Position numbers and translations under genes: made by a program. A DNA stretch of 64,000 nt from Blasia pusilla (lineage: Eukaryota; Marchantiophyta; Marchantiopsida; Blasiales): assembly GCA_050084515.1 (NCBI GenBank), contig CM114271.1, positions 20,150,001 through 20,214,000 of the forward strand. The letters run 5' to 3'. Below the pieces are notes generated by a model. It saw only the letters and a program-made list of their open reading frames with translations, made no database searches and was not told the DNA's origin. Positions 35,383 to 47,949 of this stretch are shown here, piece after piece. The first letter of the stretch is position 1. Every line of letters begins with the position of its first letter.

Positions 35383-38300
35383 GCTTACACTCATAAATTT
35401 TTTATCATCCTCCAAACACTATTTCTTGTACTGTTTTGTCATTTTGAAACAATTTTCAACTAATCACTGTCAGGTTCTTTGTACTAGAACAATCAACCAA
35501 TTTGCATTTTCTTCTTCATCTCAACTTTCTTCCATCTTTTCATTCATGTCATACTTTGTACAACTTTTTCATGTTGTTGGAACAACATAACTTTAAATTT
35601 GACAAGCACTCAACAAGAAATTTCATTTCTTCATATTCTTCAGTGTATCCTTCATTTGGCTCTTCTAACTTCTTTTCTTCCATCAGTGAGAAGGAATTAT
35701 CTCATCATGCATTGTTGATGTCTTCTTTCACGCCCTACCTGCATATATTTCGCATCATAATTCTAAACCTTCCATTTCCAAAATTTTACTTACTAAACAT
35801 ATTTTAAGCAGCCTCCAATCTGTCACTTCCACATTGACAATAATCTCCAAAGTAACTTTCTTCATTTTATGCAAAATAGATCTATTTTTTAATCCCAATT
35901 TTTTTTCAAATGCACATGTACTCTAATCTTGACACCTCATAACCAACCATTCCACTATGGCCAACCTGTTTTATACGTTTACTCATATATCACTATGCTC
36001 ATTTTCTACTTTCCACAATATTAAACATACTACTTAGGCTGCAAATTTGTTTCCTTTAATATCCTCTAGTGTGTGGTAAGAATGAGGCAATATTGGAGTG
36101 GAGTATTAACATAGCACTTGTAAGGATGCTTACTTAATAATTCACGGATCCTTATTTAACAATTCAATCTTACTAATCTCTTTGTATGTGACCCTACTTA
36201 ACGTGAGCAATAAATGTTGACACGTGTCAAATGGAGGAATAGCTCAAGAACTGACTCATGCCACAAATTTGGGGTTCATGTTAGAGTGAGCTGCAAATTC
36301 ATTTGGAGTTCATGATTGGAGGTAAGAAAATAGATACCCAAGTTAAAAATAAATAAATATCGCATGCAAACGTGAATCCAAGCATGGTCGTCCGATGCAG
36401 GCAGGGAATCGGAACGTTGTGATTGGGGCAGCACAATGGGCAGATCACCAAAGGTCGGGATGGGGCGCCTAATCTGTGGTCGGTTGGTCCTCCGATAAGA
36501 GACCAGCCATAACTGTGAAGTCCTTTACTTTACACCCAAAAGAACCGGTTTTCACCCTCGCGTCGGGACTCCGTCGTACAGTAACTCGGCAGAGGTCCTC
36601 CTCTACTGTCACGCCGAAGGAATAACAACGAGATATACACTCTATGTTTCCATTCTTTATCTCCCATAAATAATAAACGGAATTTATAAAGCATTTTTAT
36701 ACCTTTTCTTTCTACCACTTTTTGCTCGCTGGCTACTGTACTGGCTCCCACTCTCCGGCAAGAACCGGCAATCGAGCCACCCCAAATCAGATCGCGTGGT
36801 CCAGAATCTGCACCACCATTAAAAGGAGCGCTTTCCAATTCCGTCGACATGTGCTCGCGCGGAGTTGGATGAAGGGACTCTGGACGGATAAAACTGGGAT
36901 CCGTCCGTCCTTCCTTCCTGGAGCATTCCGTCCATAGGACTTTTGCGGGGTAGGCTGTATCTAGATGAAGGATAATAAAGAGCTCATCTTCATGTTCTCT
37001 ACCCCGAGAGATTGGGACAGGGAGTTTTTTCGTGACAACCGGTACATTTCCGGTCTCTACAAATCGAAATTTTTTTCATTCCAGCCGGCTAAACAGGTAC
37101 GAATACAAAGGACACCCTCCCTGAACCTTCGGTTTTTGGCCGGTAAATGACGACCTGAATCGGAAATTCTCAGATTCTTCCGGCTTGCTCAACACGTAAC
37201 CCCGGTTCTCCCCGGACATTGGATTGGGATCGTGAATGTGGGACAGTGGGAGTCATATGTTACATGTACTTCTTATTCTGCAATTCTTTTAAATAAATGA
37301 CTAGTCTGGATTGTGAGCTCTCTTTAATTAACATTTTAATACAAATGTACTTTTATTCAACAATTCTATGAAAGGTTTTCTTACCTATTGAGATTTTGTA
37401 GGGCGTTTAGGGTAATTACGAAGAGGTATGAATACAAAATTTGTAACATACATAATACGACCGAATACACAGAATTCTAGGTAGTACAAACTAAAGACTA
37501 TGGTCATCTTTTTTTAATGATTAAATAAGAGTAGTAGTTTTCTTTGAGTCTTCTATTTTGTACTTTTCATGGGTTGCCCATCATCCTCTTATTCAGGCTT
37601 TCTTTTTCTACGAGGATAAGGGATTATAACATGTTTCTACTTCTCATACTAACAATTCGAGACTAAAATTTCCAAACTTGGGTGGTCTAGTCATCATTAC
37701 AATACAAAAATGGTATCCTAGGGAAGTCCGTATTCTAAAAAATGATGGCATAAATTTATCTTTTCATAAGGATCAGTGCACGTGCAATTGAATGCCCTTG
37801 TGCCTACTCATCCTCGGGCTTTCTAACCCAAGGTTGAGTTAGTTAACCATGAACTCTCCAACATTTGCTTGTGAAATAAGAATGAAAATTTTATGTTCTA
37901 TCTAATAACAACGTGTAGGAGATTGTAGTACAATGGATAACCCTTCCCCCTCTCAACAATTGGTAGCATGTTCAAAACCGGCTGAGATACTCACGTTTTT
38001 TCACTCCTGCTTAACTTGATTCTCACCCTCCCTCGATGACCTAATGCGAATATGAATATAATCTTTATAAAATGGAATATCCAAATGAAAAAACTTGCGA
38101 AGGATGGAGGAACGTTGGGGTGCTTCGTAGTATGCAAGAGAGGTTTGGCCAACTCGTTAGATGCTTCATTAAGATTGCTAAACCATTTTTTATGTTGTGA
38201 AATTATTGTGCCTCTAAAGAGAAATATCAAATCTCATTCTCTAAAGAATTTCTCATTCACTTCATCTTACACACCATGATCGTAAGATCGCAAGTTTACA

Positions 38301-40385
38301 TCCCTCGAGGGCTTGATTCCATACGCGTAGGATCTCGACCACCATAGAGCGTTGCCGATTTTTCTGTGCCCAAACCTTTTGGGCGCATAGTAGACCCAAC
38401 AACGTCTTCACAACCCATTTAGCAAGAATCCGTAAGTAAGTAGTTGAGACCAACCGCTAGTGGCCATGGCAATGGAATCGACCCCTTATTATTTGAAGGG
38501 ACGAAAAATTACGACCGGCCTGCAAAGGTTTAAAAAAGTGACGAGGCTCAATAAATATGCGTGATGAAAAACCCGAGAGTAATACGGTGGCGGACAAGGA
38601 TCGTTCGCGAGGGGGAAGATGTTGGTCACTAATAACGGACGGCCATGGTGACGTGTGCACGCGGTTTCTGATTTCTGACGGTGGTGGAGGACGCGAGGTA
38701 AAAGGAGTTACCAACTACTTCTCGCGGCCGCAGCTTTCCCCCGTCTCCCGAGGCCGGTCCGGAATTAGAAAGGAACGAGAACGTGTGTGCCTCTCCCACG
38801 GAAACGTACCACGAACATCTGGATGTTCCATGTCTCCATCCATCCATTCATGGTACACACCTGTACATCATTCCCTCATGCCTGCATCCATGCATGGTAG
38901 GAAGGAGGGCTGGCTCAGGGGAGGCCGGGCAGCAACGGAAGGAACGGGATGAAGTACGGCGGTTTGGGCGCGCTTTCCACTGCAAGACGGCGCCGTTCCA
39001 TGTCGACGGTACTGACTAGCATGCGACTGCTTAACCCTTTTGGATAGCCGCGGTAGAGTAGGGGGGGGGGGTTTCTTTCTTTCTTTCTTTCTCCCTCCCT
39101 TCCGTCCCTGAGTATTTACTTCCCAGCCCACGCAAGCCTCGCTCTTGTATGAGGTGTGACTCACGTAATGGGGTGACATAAGGACCACTGAGGGAGTGAC
39201 TTCAGCTTTTGTTTCCCGCAAACTCACTTACCCTCCTTTTCGCGGTGGGTTTCATGTGACTGGGACTCCACATTCTTGGTGGTTGAGAGAAAGGGAGAAC
39301 TATTTGTGTCATGGCATAAGCGATCGCATTTTTTATTTCTTTATGTTGCGAGACGAAAACGGGGCTTTTCTATGAAGCTCGTATGTGGATGACAATTACA
39401 CGTGTTGGGTTCGATTCATCTCACGGCACACGATCGATACATTTCATGGTAAAAGTATCACGAACAAAACCAAAATCAAAATGAGGGGAAAAATGCACCC
39501 AACGATTTTTAATACGAGCTTAGTTACCTCCATGAAACCACGTGGTGAATTTTAGGGGTTGAAAGACCTGTTATGGAGGAATGTGAACATAATGGAATAC
39601 TGTTAAATTAATACATCCACTTTGAGTTTAAAAATATATTAAACGAGATAGGTTGCTTACGAATCGAGAAAATTATGACAAATATTGTGAAACTAAACTG
39701 ATCAGGTGGCTTATAATTCTTTTTTCTTCTTCTTTCTCCAAATATGGCACCTGCCATATTATGAGGATGTTGAACAAAAATAAAGTCCTCTTAATAGGAA
39801 AGATAATATATAACCATCAATTCGTGAGAATAATGGTGCTCGTGATACCCAAAAGTTAATTTAAAATAACGAAGAAAATAATAAGTATTAAAACTTGAAA
39901 TTTTCTCCCAAGACGTCCGTCATGATGGTACCCTAACTATTGATTTAGAGTGTGTTTGGGGCGTGGACTTTCCAATCATTTGTCATGATGGTTGTGCCAA
40001 CTATTGAAGCATATAGGGGATTTTGGTGTCGTTTATATAGAGAGACGTGAATAGTTCCACTTCACTTCGTATCTCCATGACATTGTTGCTATCTATTATT
40101 AAAAAGGTGCTCTTTTGGGATTATTTTTATTTTTATCTTCATCATGAATGCGTGGGAACTATTTTTAATTTTCTCATGTTCCTTTGTTTCTTTACTATTA
40201 GTACCTTTTATACACATGCTGCATCTCGTTTTCATCGAACTATTATGAGTCCCCCCTTACCGTCATTCTCTCTTCTTTTTTTTAAATGTTTTCTCTTCTC
40301 ATGACTACTTTCATTTCCATGACTTCCATCTCCTTTTGGATCTTTCCATGTACCACTCTTTCGGTTCTCCTTCTTACTTATGGAC
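35383..40385. other. Intergenic region with GC-richer islands, no gene identified
   Basis: No frame resembles a known protein. Two GC-richer islands (about 36380-37240 and 38450-39260) stand out from the AT-rich background and hold short frames without homology. They could be promoter-like or remnants. Simple sequence includes an 11-nt G run at 39061-39071 followed by (TTTC)n. A weak tRNA-like A box/B box pair lies near 37926-37981. Confidence 0.4.
39061..39100. repeat. G11 run followed by (TTTC)n
   Basis: Eleven G residues at 39061-39071 run directly into several ttc/tttc units and a ccctccc stretch. The two halves are oppositely skewed, G-rich and then C/T-rich. Confidence 0.9.
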
Positions 40386-41028
40386 CTGCGATTTGGAGGA
40401 GACGGGAGGGAACGGCGGAGCTCTACGGGATGACGGCGGGGATGGGAAGGAGATTGATGGTGGGATGGAGGATGGAGGGGGGTCGTGTGTTATATCAAAA
40501 CGGAAATACCGACTTCCTCTACGTTTTGATCCCTACCGTCAATCTTCTAGTGAAGTATTTTCATTTTATTTTGTTTTGTAGATTTTTGTTGTTTTAGGGT
40601 CCTCTTTGTTGTCTCGTTTTGTTGTAATGCTTTGAATGTTTCCAAGACAACTCATGTTATTATTCCACACCACCCTTCTTCTTCTTTTTTCTTCTTTTTT
40701 CTCTATGTCCTTATTCACGTTCCTCATTCACGTTTGACCCATGTTTTTCTCCCTTATCCCACTCTATTCCCATCTATTTTTTCCATCTATTCTTTTTCCA
40801 TATCACTAGTACCTCCATACTATCTCTACATTATTTTGGGAAGGGGTTGGGCCATATGTCATAGGTGAAGATGGTAGATGAGAGTTCATACTAGGGAGAG
40901 CATTTTCATGGACGGGAAGAGAGTCGATTACCATTAGGGCTACTTCGAATGGGGGTTGTGGGGCAGATTTTGGTGGGGTTTGTCTCTCGAGTTTGACGGA
41001 GGGGGTCATGTTCTCTTCTTGGTGAGAA

Positions 41029-41465
41029 GTGTCCATGCCTCGACCCGCATCGGTCCCTCGCGTAGGGGCTCGTGGGTTGTCTAGCCGGGATACGAAATGC
41101 CCTTGTTGTCCCAAATTCTTCACTCGTTCAGGAATTCGGAACCATTTAGCGGCTAAACATCCTGACTTTGATAGATTTGGATGGGTGGTTCCTCCAGTCG
41201 ATCATGGATTCTCACCGATGTTTCATGCATCATCGCCCCCTCTCGAGGCATGGGAGTGGTTGAGGTCCCACCTTGGCAGCATCACAGGTCTCTTTGAGAC
41301 CCGTTTTCCCTGCCCGAGGTTGTTTCATAGGATCCCCCATGCTATTCGGGTTGAGCTTCGCCAGTCTTTCCGCCTTCCCTTATCTAGGATCGCACTTGAT
41401 CCTCTGGATGAGCTCTCGTGGTATCTACTACTTCTCCTTCCACGATGGTGTCTTTGCTATACCCG
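41029..41465 (+). pseudogene. N-terminal zinc-finger region of R2-like element A
   Basis: The frame starts MSMPRPASVPRVG and reads CPCCPKFFTRSGIRNHLAAKH, a CX2CX11HX4H finger likely to bind DNA at the target. It is followed by PDFDRFGWVVPPVDHG and by SLGSITGLFETRFPCPRLF in the next frame. Copy C has the same sequence with few changes, and copy B has a finger of the same spacing. The frame ends shortly after the junction with the inserted subfamily-B segment. Confidence 0.8.
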
Positions 41466-42407
41466 CAACGGGTCATCGTGAAACCTCCACACGTATTCAA
41501 CGCTTTATGTTTAGGGATTGGGAGAATCTTCAAAATGAGCATGTACTTCGAGTAGAGGCCTTAGCTAAGGATTCTCCCACCCAACATGCCAATCATGGGA
41601 GGCCATCAATACGACAACGCCTTTGATGAAGTCTACATTTGGGGAAGGTTGGTGAGTTTTCACGTGCAGTTCGAGCATTGGGTCCTCTTTTTGCGGCAGT
41701 TCCAAGTCCGAAAAAAAAGTGGCTCTCTTAGAAGCTCTTCACCCTCCTTGAAGTGGTGATGCTCCACCTTTTATGGAAGACTATACAATGGAGCTTGACT
41801 TCGAGGTTTTTACAAGGGCTTTTCTACATACTCCTCGCTTATCAGCAAGCGGGCTATCAAGGATGGTTTTTGAGCATCTCCGCGATTGCTTTATCCCGAC
41901 AGATTTAGCAAGTAGCTTTGTCTCTCTATAAAAGGTGTGTGCACATATGGTGGCAGGTTATCTCCCATTCTTTATCTCTAGGCTCTTAGGGGCTTGTCGT
42001 TTTTTGGCTATGGATAAGCCTCCTTCAGGTGTGCGTCCTTTGGCTATTGGAGAGGTTTTATACCGCTTGGTTAGTCGATCCCTATGCTTGCAATTTTTTC
42101 CTCACTTTAGTGCCCACTTTTTTCCTCATCAATTTGGAGTGGCAATTCCTGGAGTTTGTGAGGCTGTGGTGCATGGGATTCGCTCCACTCTTGATTTTTA
42201 TCCAGATTGGGTAGCAATTCAAGTCGATGTGGCTAACGCATTCACTTCAGTTTCTCGTGCGGCCATCTTTGAGGAGTTACGTTGTGCATGAGGACAACTT
42301 GCAAGCCTCATTCCATTTGTTTGCTCCTTCTATGCCTAGGATAGGTCCATTATCTATTCTCATCATGCTACTTCCGGGGAATATAGTATTCTACAATCTA
42401 CAGCCAG
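41466..42407 (+). mobile_element. Subfamily-B R2-like segment embedded in copy A
   Basis: At 41466 copy A stops matching copy C and starts matching the reverse complement of copy B (from 50425 leftwards to 49681). At about 42407 it returns to matching copy C exactly where it left off. The segment contains subfamily-B RT pieces: GVRPLAIGEVLYRLVSR, HQFGVAIPGVCEAV and VAIQVDVANAFTSVSRAAIF (motif A). It ends with about 35 bp missing from copy B, so its donor was a different, fuller B element. It contains stops and frame changes. Confidence 0.82.
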
Positions 42408-43930
42408 GGGAGGGAAGGCTGGCCATAGAGAGGTTGTGGCCCGATTGCCGCGCTTTCGAGGAGGTGATTGGGAGTCTCTGTAGAGCGAGTTCGTGGCATA
42501 TGCCAGAGGTAGCACTCCATGTGGTTTCCCAGCAATCTCAGATTTGCGGACGATGTAGGAGACTTGGGCGAGCCGGGGAGTACTCGCGAGCGGCTCGTGC
42601 GCTCCGCCCTATGGATATGGCTCCTCCTTCCGATGTTACCATCAACGCCCTCCGGAGGCTACACCCTCGTCCAGTGGTTGACATCCCATCATTTGTACGT
42701 GACTTCCATCCTGACACGACCTTATGCCTAGACCCGTCCCTCTTTGCACGGGCACTCGGGCGTTCTCCTAGGATAGCAGCTGGAGGGTTGTCCGGTATGA
42801 TGTACGAACACCTTCGTGATTGCTTTCCCTCCCAGGAATTTGCTAGCGGCTTTTTTGAGTTGCTTCAGGGTTGCCTCTCACCTAGCTCAGGGGAGAGTGC
42901 CAACAGCAGTAGCCCAAGTATTGGGGGCGGGGCGACTTTTGGCGTTATCGAAGGAGGGTGGTGGGATCCGTCCGATTGCCATAGGGGAGGTGCTCTTGCG
43001 GTTGGTGAGTCGCACTATCGCTTTGCAGTTCCGTGAGGCTTTCCAGTCACATCTGAGTCCGCACTAGTTCGGAGTTGCCACACCAGCCGGTTGTGAGGCT
43101 GTAGCCTTAGGTTTGAGGGCTTGTTTAGATATACATCCCAAGTGGGTGGTTCTCCAAGTTGATGTGGAGAATGCCTTTAACTTAGTGTCTTGGGCAGCTA
43201 TCTTCACGGAGTTGAGAGACGCAGAGGGTCCCATAGTGAGCATGGTTCCCTTCGTGCATGCTTTTTATGGGGCCCTCTTGGCTCTCTATTTTCACCACGG
43301 TAGGTTCGAGGAGGAGGTCACGATCTTGGAGTCTGCTACCGGGATGCGTCAGGGTGATCCCTTGGGTGGTGCATTGTTTGCTTTGGCTCATTATCGAGCG
43401 GTTCTTTCTATGGTGGAGGCTTTCCCAGGTTGCATTTTCCCTTTGTTGGCAGATGATACTCACATTGTCGGCCCTGGAGACTTGGTTGTTCCTGCATTTC
43501 AGCACTTTTCAGCACAGTTGGCACACGTCGGCCTCGCGGTGAAGGTGGGAAAGTGCAAGGCTTGGTCTTCATTAGGCTTGTCAGCGGATATTCATTTACC
43601 CGAAAATTTTTTGACACCTGTTGGAGGGCTTCGCGTCTTGGGAGTCCCACTCGGGAGCCAGGACTTTGTATTGAGTTTTGTGGCAGCGGCTCTTACCGAG
43701 GATCTTCTTCATGTCAACGATCTCACAAGGATTGGTGACCCTCAAGTAGCTTATAAAATCCTCTCGTCATGTTTTTCCCGCAGACCTGGTTATCTGTGTA
43801 GAACCGTGTGGGCGACTAGCCATATTTCTTCCTTGTATAGATCCTTTGATAGAAAGATTATGCAAGCGTTTGGGGGATCTTCTAGGACCCGGCTCATTAG
43901 AGTGCCCCGCGGGGGAGTTAGCTCGTAGAC
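42408..43930 (+). pseudogene. Reverse transcriptase of R2-like element A
   Basis: The frame resumes with GEGRLAIERLWPDC, then RRLGRAGEYSRAARALRPMD and LHPRPVVDIPSFVRDFHPD. RT motifs follow: GGGIRPIAIGEVLLRLVSR, GVATPAGCEAVALGLRA, LQVDVENAFNLVSWAAIF (motif A), TGMRQGDPLGGALFALAHY (motif B) and FPLLADDTHIVGP (catalytic ADD, LADD at 43446-43457). The thumb contains GGLRVLGVPLGSQDFV. A TAG at 43065-43067 replaces the Gln seen in subfamily B, and a frame change lies at about 42870-42900. Priming at the target would be carried out together with the C-terminal endonuclease. Confidence 0.85.
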
Positions 43931-44219
43931 AGGCTTCTTGGCCGATTGCCTTTGGTGGAGTAGGTCTCATAGCGATTGAGTTAGTGGCGCCTTCAGCCTT
44001 TTTAGGGAGTTGGGCCACTGTAGCACCCCTCCTTTGCTCCTGATTTTTGGTTAGGGATAGACCGCTACTTTTACAGACGTTTCCCAGGTTGAGGATGGTC
44101 TTTTCCCACTTCAGTCTTCACTCACAGCTTGTAGAGACTCCCTTCTTGTTGAGGCTAGAGCAGTTCTTCCCGCTTTCTCTTCCCTAGTTACCTCCGGACA
44201 GTCTGGGCTCCAATCTTCT

Positions 44220-45092
44220 TTGATGGAAGCCCACTTTGATGCATTTTTTAGAGCTACTATGTCGGATGGGAATATCCCCATGGAGGTTCGGGCCTGTATT
44301 CGCTCTTGCTCCGGTAAGGGGGCATGCTCATGGGTGGGGGCTCGTCCCCTCATCCCGGCTTTCCGCATCGCACCACTTACCTACACTACAGCGATGAGGT
44401 TTCGACTGGGCCTACCCCAACCAACGGTGGTTGGTTCAACACATTGCGAGTGTCGTCGGAGTCTAGATCCACTTGGTGTGCATTTGGCACCGTGTCTAGT
44501 TGGGGGTGAGAGGATAGCCACTCACGATGCAGTGCGGGATATTATGTTCTCTATTGCTCGGGAGAGTGGATTCCATGTACAAAGAGAGAGGCACTACTCC
44601 ATGCGGGATTCCCTTATCCGTGTTGATCTCTACATTACGAGGGAGTCTGAGGTGGTGGTAGCGGATGTTGTAGTGACGGATCCTACACGGAAGACGGCGC
44701 GAGCTCAAGTGGTAGCACAAGGGAGATTGCTACAAGGAGCGGCGGCGGTGGTCGACTATAAATGGCGGACCCACATTTATAGTCGACTTCATGATGGACA
44801 TCGATTTATCCCCCTAGCCATTGAGATGTACGGGGCGATGGGGGAGAGGTTTGACTCGTTCCTTACGGATTGCGCCCATCATCTCCAGTCAAGAAATGGG
44901 TTGTCCTTAGCCACTACGATACTTTATTGTAGGCAACGGGTCTCCATAGCTTTGCAGCGCGCCCAGGCAAATGGGCTTCTGCGGCGGGCTCATGCGGTTG
45001 GAGACGCCAATGCTAGAGGCCCACTTAGTAGTAGTCAGAGGTCTCTAGGTGTTGCTGATATTGTCTCTACTGTTGGTGATTTTGGTCGTTAG
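44220..45092 (+). pseudogene. C-terminal zinc motif and restriction-like endonuclease of element A
   Basis: This 290-codon open stretch begins MMEAHFDAFFRATMSDG. It includes FRLGLPQPTVVGSTHCEC and a CX1CX9HX3C zinc motif (CECRRSLDPLGVHLAPC), then THDAVRDIM. The nuclease core reads LIRVDLYI followed by EVVVADVVVTDP, the place of the PD...D pattern of restriction-like endonucleases. The tail has FIPLAIEMYGAMGERFDSFL and VSIALQRAQANGLLRRA. The PD proline is Val here. It is the longest intact piece of the family in the window. The region 43930-44219 links it to RT in other frames. Confidence 0.8.
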
Positions 45093-45240
45093 GGGGGAAT
45101 GCCCCCTTCTTTCTCCTCCGGGCCGGTTCCGGCCTCTTGAGGTCTATTTTTTGGGTCTCCATGCCCCCTCTTTTGTATCGTGATGGATTTTCCATCCTTT
45201 TTCTACATATATATTTTATTTTTCCTTTCGTATGCATTAA

Positions 45241-46078
45241 GGGAGGATACATCACTAGATATTAAATGTTTTTATCATTTTGAATTAGAATATGAAAGGT
45301 TAAGATGAAAAATTAGGTATGAAAGATTGTGCATAACCAACATGCCTCATTTGAAATTTCCTCTTATACTCCCCTTTGATACATGCACATTTGTTTGAAC
45401 TGCATCTTAAGAGGTTATTTTTGGCACAAAGATCATTTTAAAACTTTTTTGTGGAAATTGATTGGAAATTTCAAGAATGGAAAATGAAAAAAATGGTTGA
45501 AAAAAATTAATACTCAATAACCATTTTACTTACATCACAACTTTGAATATTATAGATGAGGATGAGATCCCTAGTGTATGATTAGGTCCACTACTAACAA
45601 CATGTAAATTCTGGGCTTACTTATGATAATGACACATATTTATTTCCTTCCCAAGTGAACTCCATTCATAGCGGATAACTCCAAAAATGCTTGTTATTGG
45701 ATGAGATTTGATTTCCTTTGGATCGACATGTAGGTGGGTTCAACCTGCCATTTGGACTTAATACTTCACTCACTCACCCACGTTAGCATTATCCTCCTGC
45801 CATATCTCAATTTTCTGAATTTGTTCTTCCGTCTCCTGGTAATGTTTAAACTAGTAAAATTTGTGAGTATCTAAAGGAATTATAGGGTGAAAAAGATTCC
45901 CATATATTCATTGATTGGTATTTAAACAACTATTTAGTGCTCCATGATCAGAGTTTCAAGTTTTTATATTTTAAAAATATTTATGAATATTTGAATTATA
46001 TACTTTTTTCCCAAGAGGATGATAACTTCCACAAATTCAAAGAAATTCAACAATTTTAATAATTTGAAGATGAATATT
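45241..46078. other. AT-rich stretch right of element A
   Basis: No gene or element recognised. It begins just after the end of the shared 3' UTR of copy A and ends at the foldback element. Confidence 0.4.
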
Positions 46079-46807
46079 CAAGGTTATACTCAGACAAAGT
46101 CCGTGTCCGCGAACATGTCCATGTTTGCGGACTCCCTAGGACACACAGATTTGTGTGGGACTGTATACCCGTGACCCGTACCCAAGCCCCCAAGCCCGTA
46201 ACGTAGACTCGGTCTTGGCGAGCCTGCACCCATTTTTTAGCCCTCCTAAAACCCGCACACGCCCACGGCAAGTCAGCCATGCGGGCCCTATGTTGGCTCA
46301 ACCGTAGGCCTTCGGTAGGCATGACTCCTGAGCCTGCCCAATGGGGGCCCAACCTGCCTTGCGGTCTACCCAATATAAGATGAATTTTCATTTCAATATA
46401 TTTCTTTGAATTTATCAAGAATTCTCCGACATCAGTATCTTGTTTAATCCATAATTTTACTTTAGTATGTAGTCTTTGTTTATCTTTCCAAAGTTGCATG
46501 GAAACGGACAAGTCCCTCTGGACATGCCAAATGGGTCCCCCGCCAACACCTAAACCCGCCTCAGAGCCCATGAAGCCCGTAACATAGACCCGGACTCGGC
46601 CATCCCTCGTGCATCCATTTTGTAGCCCGTATGAAGCCTCCGACTGAGCCGACACAAGGCCTTCACGACGGGCCTTCCATGGGCTTCAGCCTTCATGCGG
46701 GCTAAAAAATGGTGTGGGTTAGCCGAGCCCGAGTCTACGTTTTGGGCTCAGTGGGCTCAAGTATGGGTGTAGGATATGTTGGGCATGTTCGTTTCTGTGC
46801 AACCTTG
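46079..46807. mobile_element. Foldback element with MITE-like termini
   Basis: It starts caaggttata and ends tgcaaccttg, like the hAT-like MITE family, with the shared acaaagtccgtgtccgcgaacatg just inside. Inside, the left half (words such as cgtagactcgg, attttttagccc and cccgtaac around 46195-46260) is the inverse of the right half (gggctaaaaaatgg, cgagtctacg around 46690-46745). A third related unit lies at 46555-46640. The inner DNA is GC-rich and unlike its AT-rich surroundings. No target duplication was seen. The 199-codon minus-strand frame over it is a by-product of the repeats. Confidence 0.7.
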
Positions 46808-47900
46808 GAAATTAAAATTTTGGATTAAAGAAGATATTGATGTCCGAGACTAACTGATAAATTCAAAGGAATGCATTGAAATGAAAATTGATCTTACATT
46901 GGTGGAAATTGATGCAAACAATATTATATTTTATATGATTCTAAAATGAAACAATTTGAATATGAAAGATTACTTGCTAAAGTGAAGTTGTGGATTAAAA
47001 GAGGACATTTATGTCATAGACTTACTTCTTCATAAATTCAAAGAAAAACATTAAAAAAATCAACTCACGTTGATACAAGGAATTACATTGATGAAATTTA
47101 GTTCCCAACAGTGACATTCATTTGTATGATTTTCATGAAGAAGTATTTTGCAATCTTAAGTGATTTTTTCATACTTTTAAATAAAATATTTAATCTATCA
47201 ATAGAATTCTTTTTAAGCATATCTTTCTTCATGAAAACTAGCATGCCATGATTGCATAAGTTTCCATTTTTTAATTATAGTAGTAATGTTATGTCTTAGT
47301 ATGAATCTTTTAATTTTCTGGTAGTCATGTATAGAGAGAATTTTAGTGGGATGGTTTTTTAAAAAATTTAAAACTCCGAAGATAACGAAATATATGTAAA
47401 TCATATCCTTACAAAAAAAAAAAATTTTAATGTCTTCTTTTTCCAAGAAAAAAAGGCAATATGAAATGGAAAGGGGAAAAAATGAATGAAGAAATAAGTT
47501 TTCTTCTTTGGGAAAAGAAAAGAGACATCAAATTTGCTTGGAGATTTTTCTATATGAAATTTTCTTAGAAAATTTGGCATCATACATGATTAAAAGGAAT
47601 TCATGAGATAAATTATGGGGAAAAATTTGAATGAAAATGATTGGAAAAGTGTCTCAACAATTTTTTTGAGAAAGAATCCAATCAATATGAAATCTTTGGA
47701 CAAATGGCTCAAATTTGTAAATCAACGTAGATAGGTGGAAAAAAAATGATATAGATGATGATGAAAGAACACCTTGCATTTTTATATATTCACTTTATTA
47801 TAAAATAGACCTCAAAAGAGGACAAAGAAAGGTAATAACATCTCAAAAGAGGAATCAAAAAATGCATAAAATAAGGCAAAAAGAAAATGGCAACTAGCCA
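46808..47900. other. AT-rich stretch
   Basis: No gene or element recognised. It contains several A-runs, and the short frames in it follow base composition. Confidence 0.4.
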
Positions 47901-47949
47901 ACGCAAACACCGACTCAACGAGCTACACGATTGATAACCTGAAACAAAT

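Larger units (their letters stand above)
40390..45240 (+). mobile_element. R2-like (restriction-like-endonuclease) non-LTR retrotransposon, copy A
   Basis: The order is a leader (40390-41028) shared with copy C, an N-terminal zinc finger (41098-41160), RT (about 42590-43920) and a C-terminal zinc motif plus PD-D-type endonuclease (44220-45092). There is no apurinic-type endonuclease. This is the layout of RLE-bearing non-LTR elements such as R2, R4 and NeSL. Homology to copy C begins near gcggagctct at about 40416 and continues past the stop into the 3' UTR to about 45230, with no poly(A) tail. The copy is interrupted by a 940-bp subfamily-B segment, a shared amber codon and frameshifts. Confidence 0.82.

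Noticed and set aside
36530-36850. A 106-codon minus-strand frame in a GC-richer island
   Set aside because: No homology or motif, and the length is expected by chance in GC-richer DNA.
37921-37985. A-box-like and B-box-like words suggesting a tRNA-derived SINE
   Set aside because: Both matches are imperfect, and no second copy, poly(A) or target duplication was seen in the window.
39395-39430. A ggttcgattc word resembling a tRNA B box
   Set aside because: No matching A box, acceptor stem or cloverleaf could be drawn around it.
46056-46655. A 199-codon minus-strand frame
   Set aside because: It lies over the foldback element, is made of its inverted units and resembles no protein.
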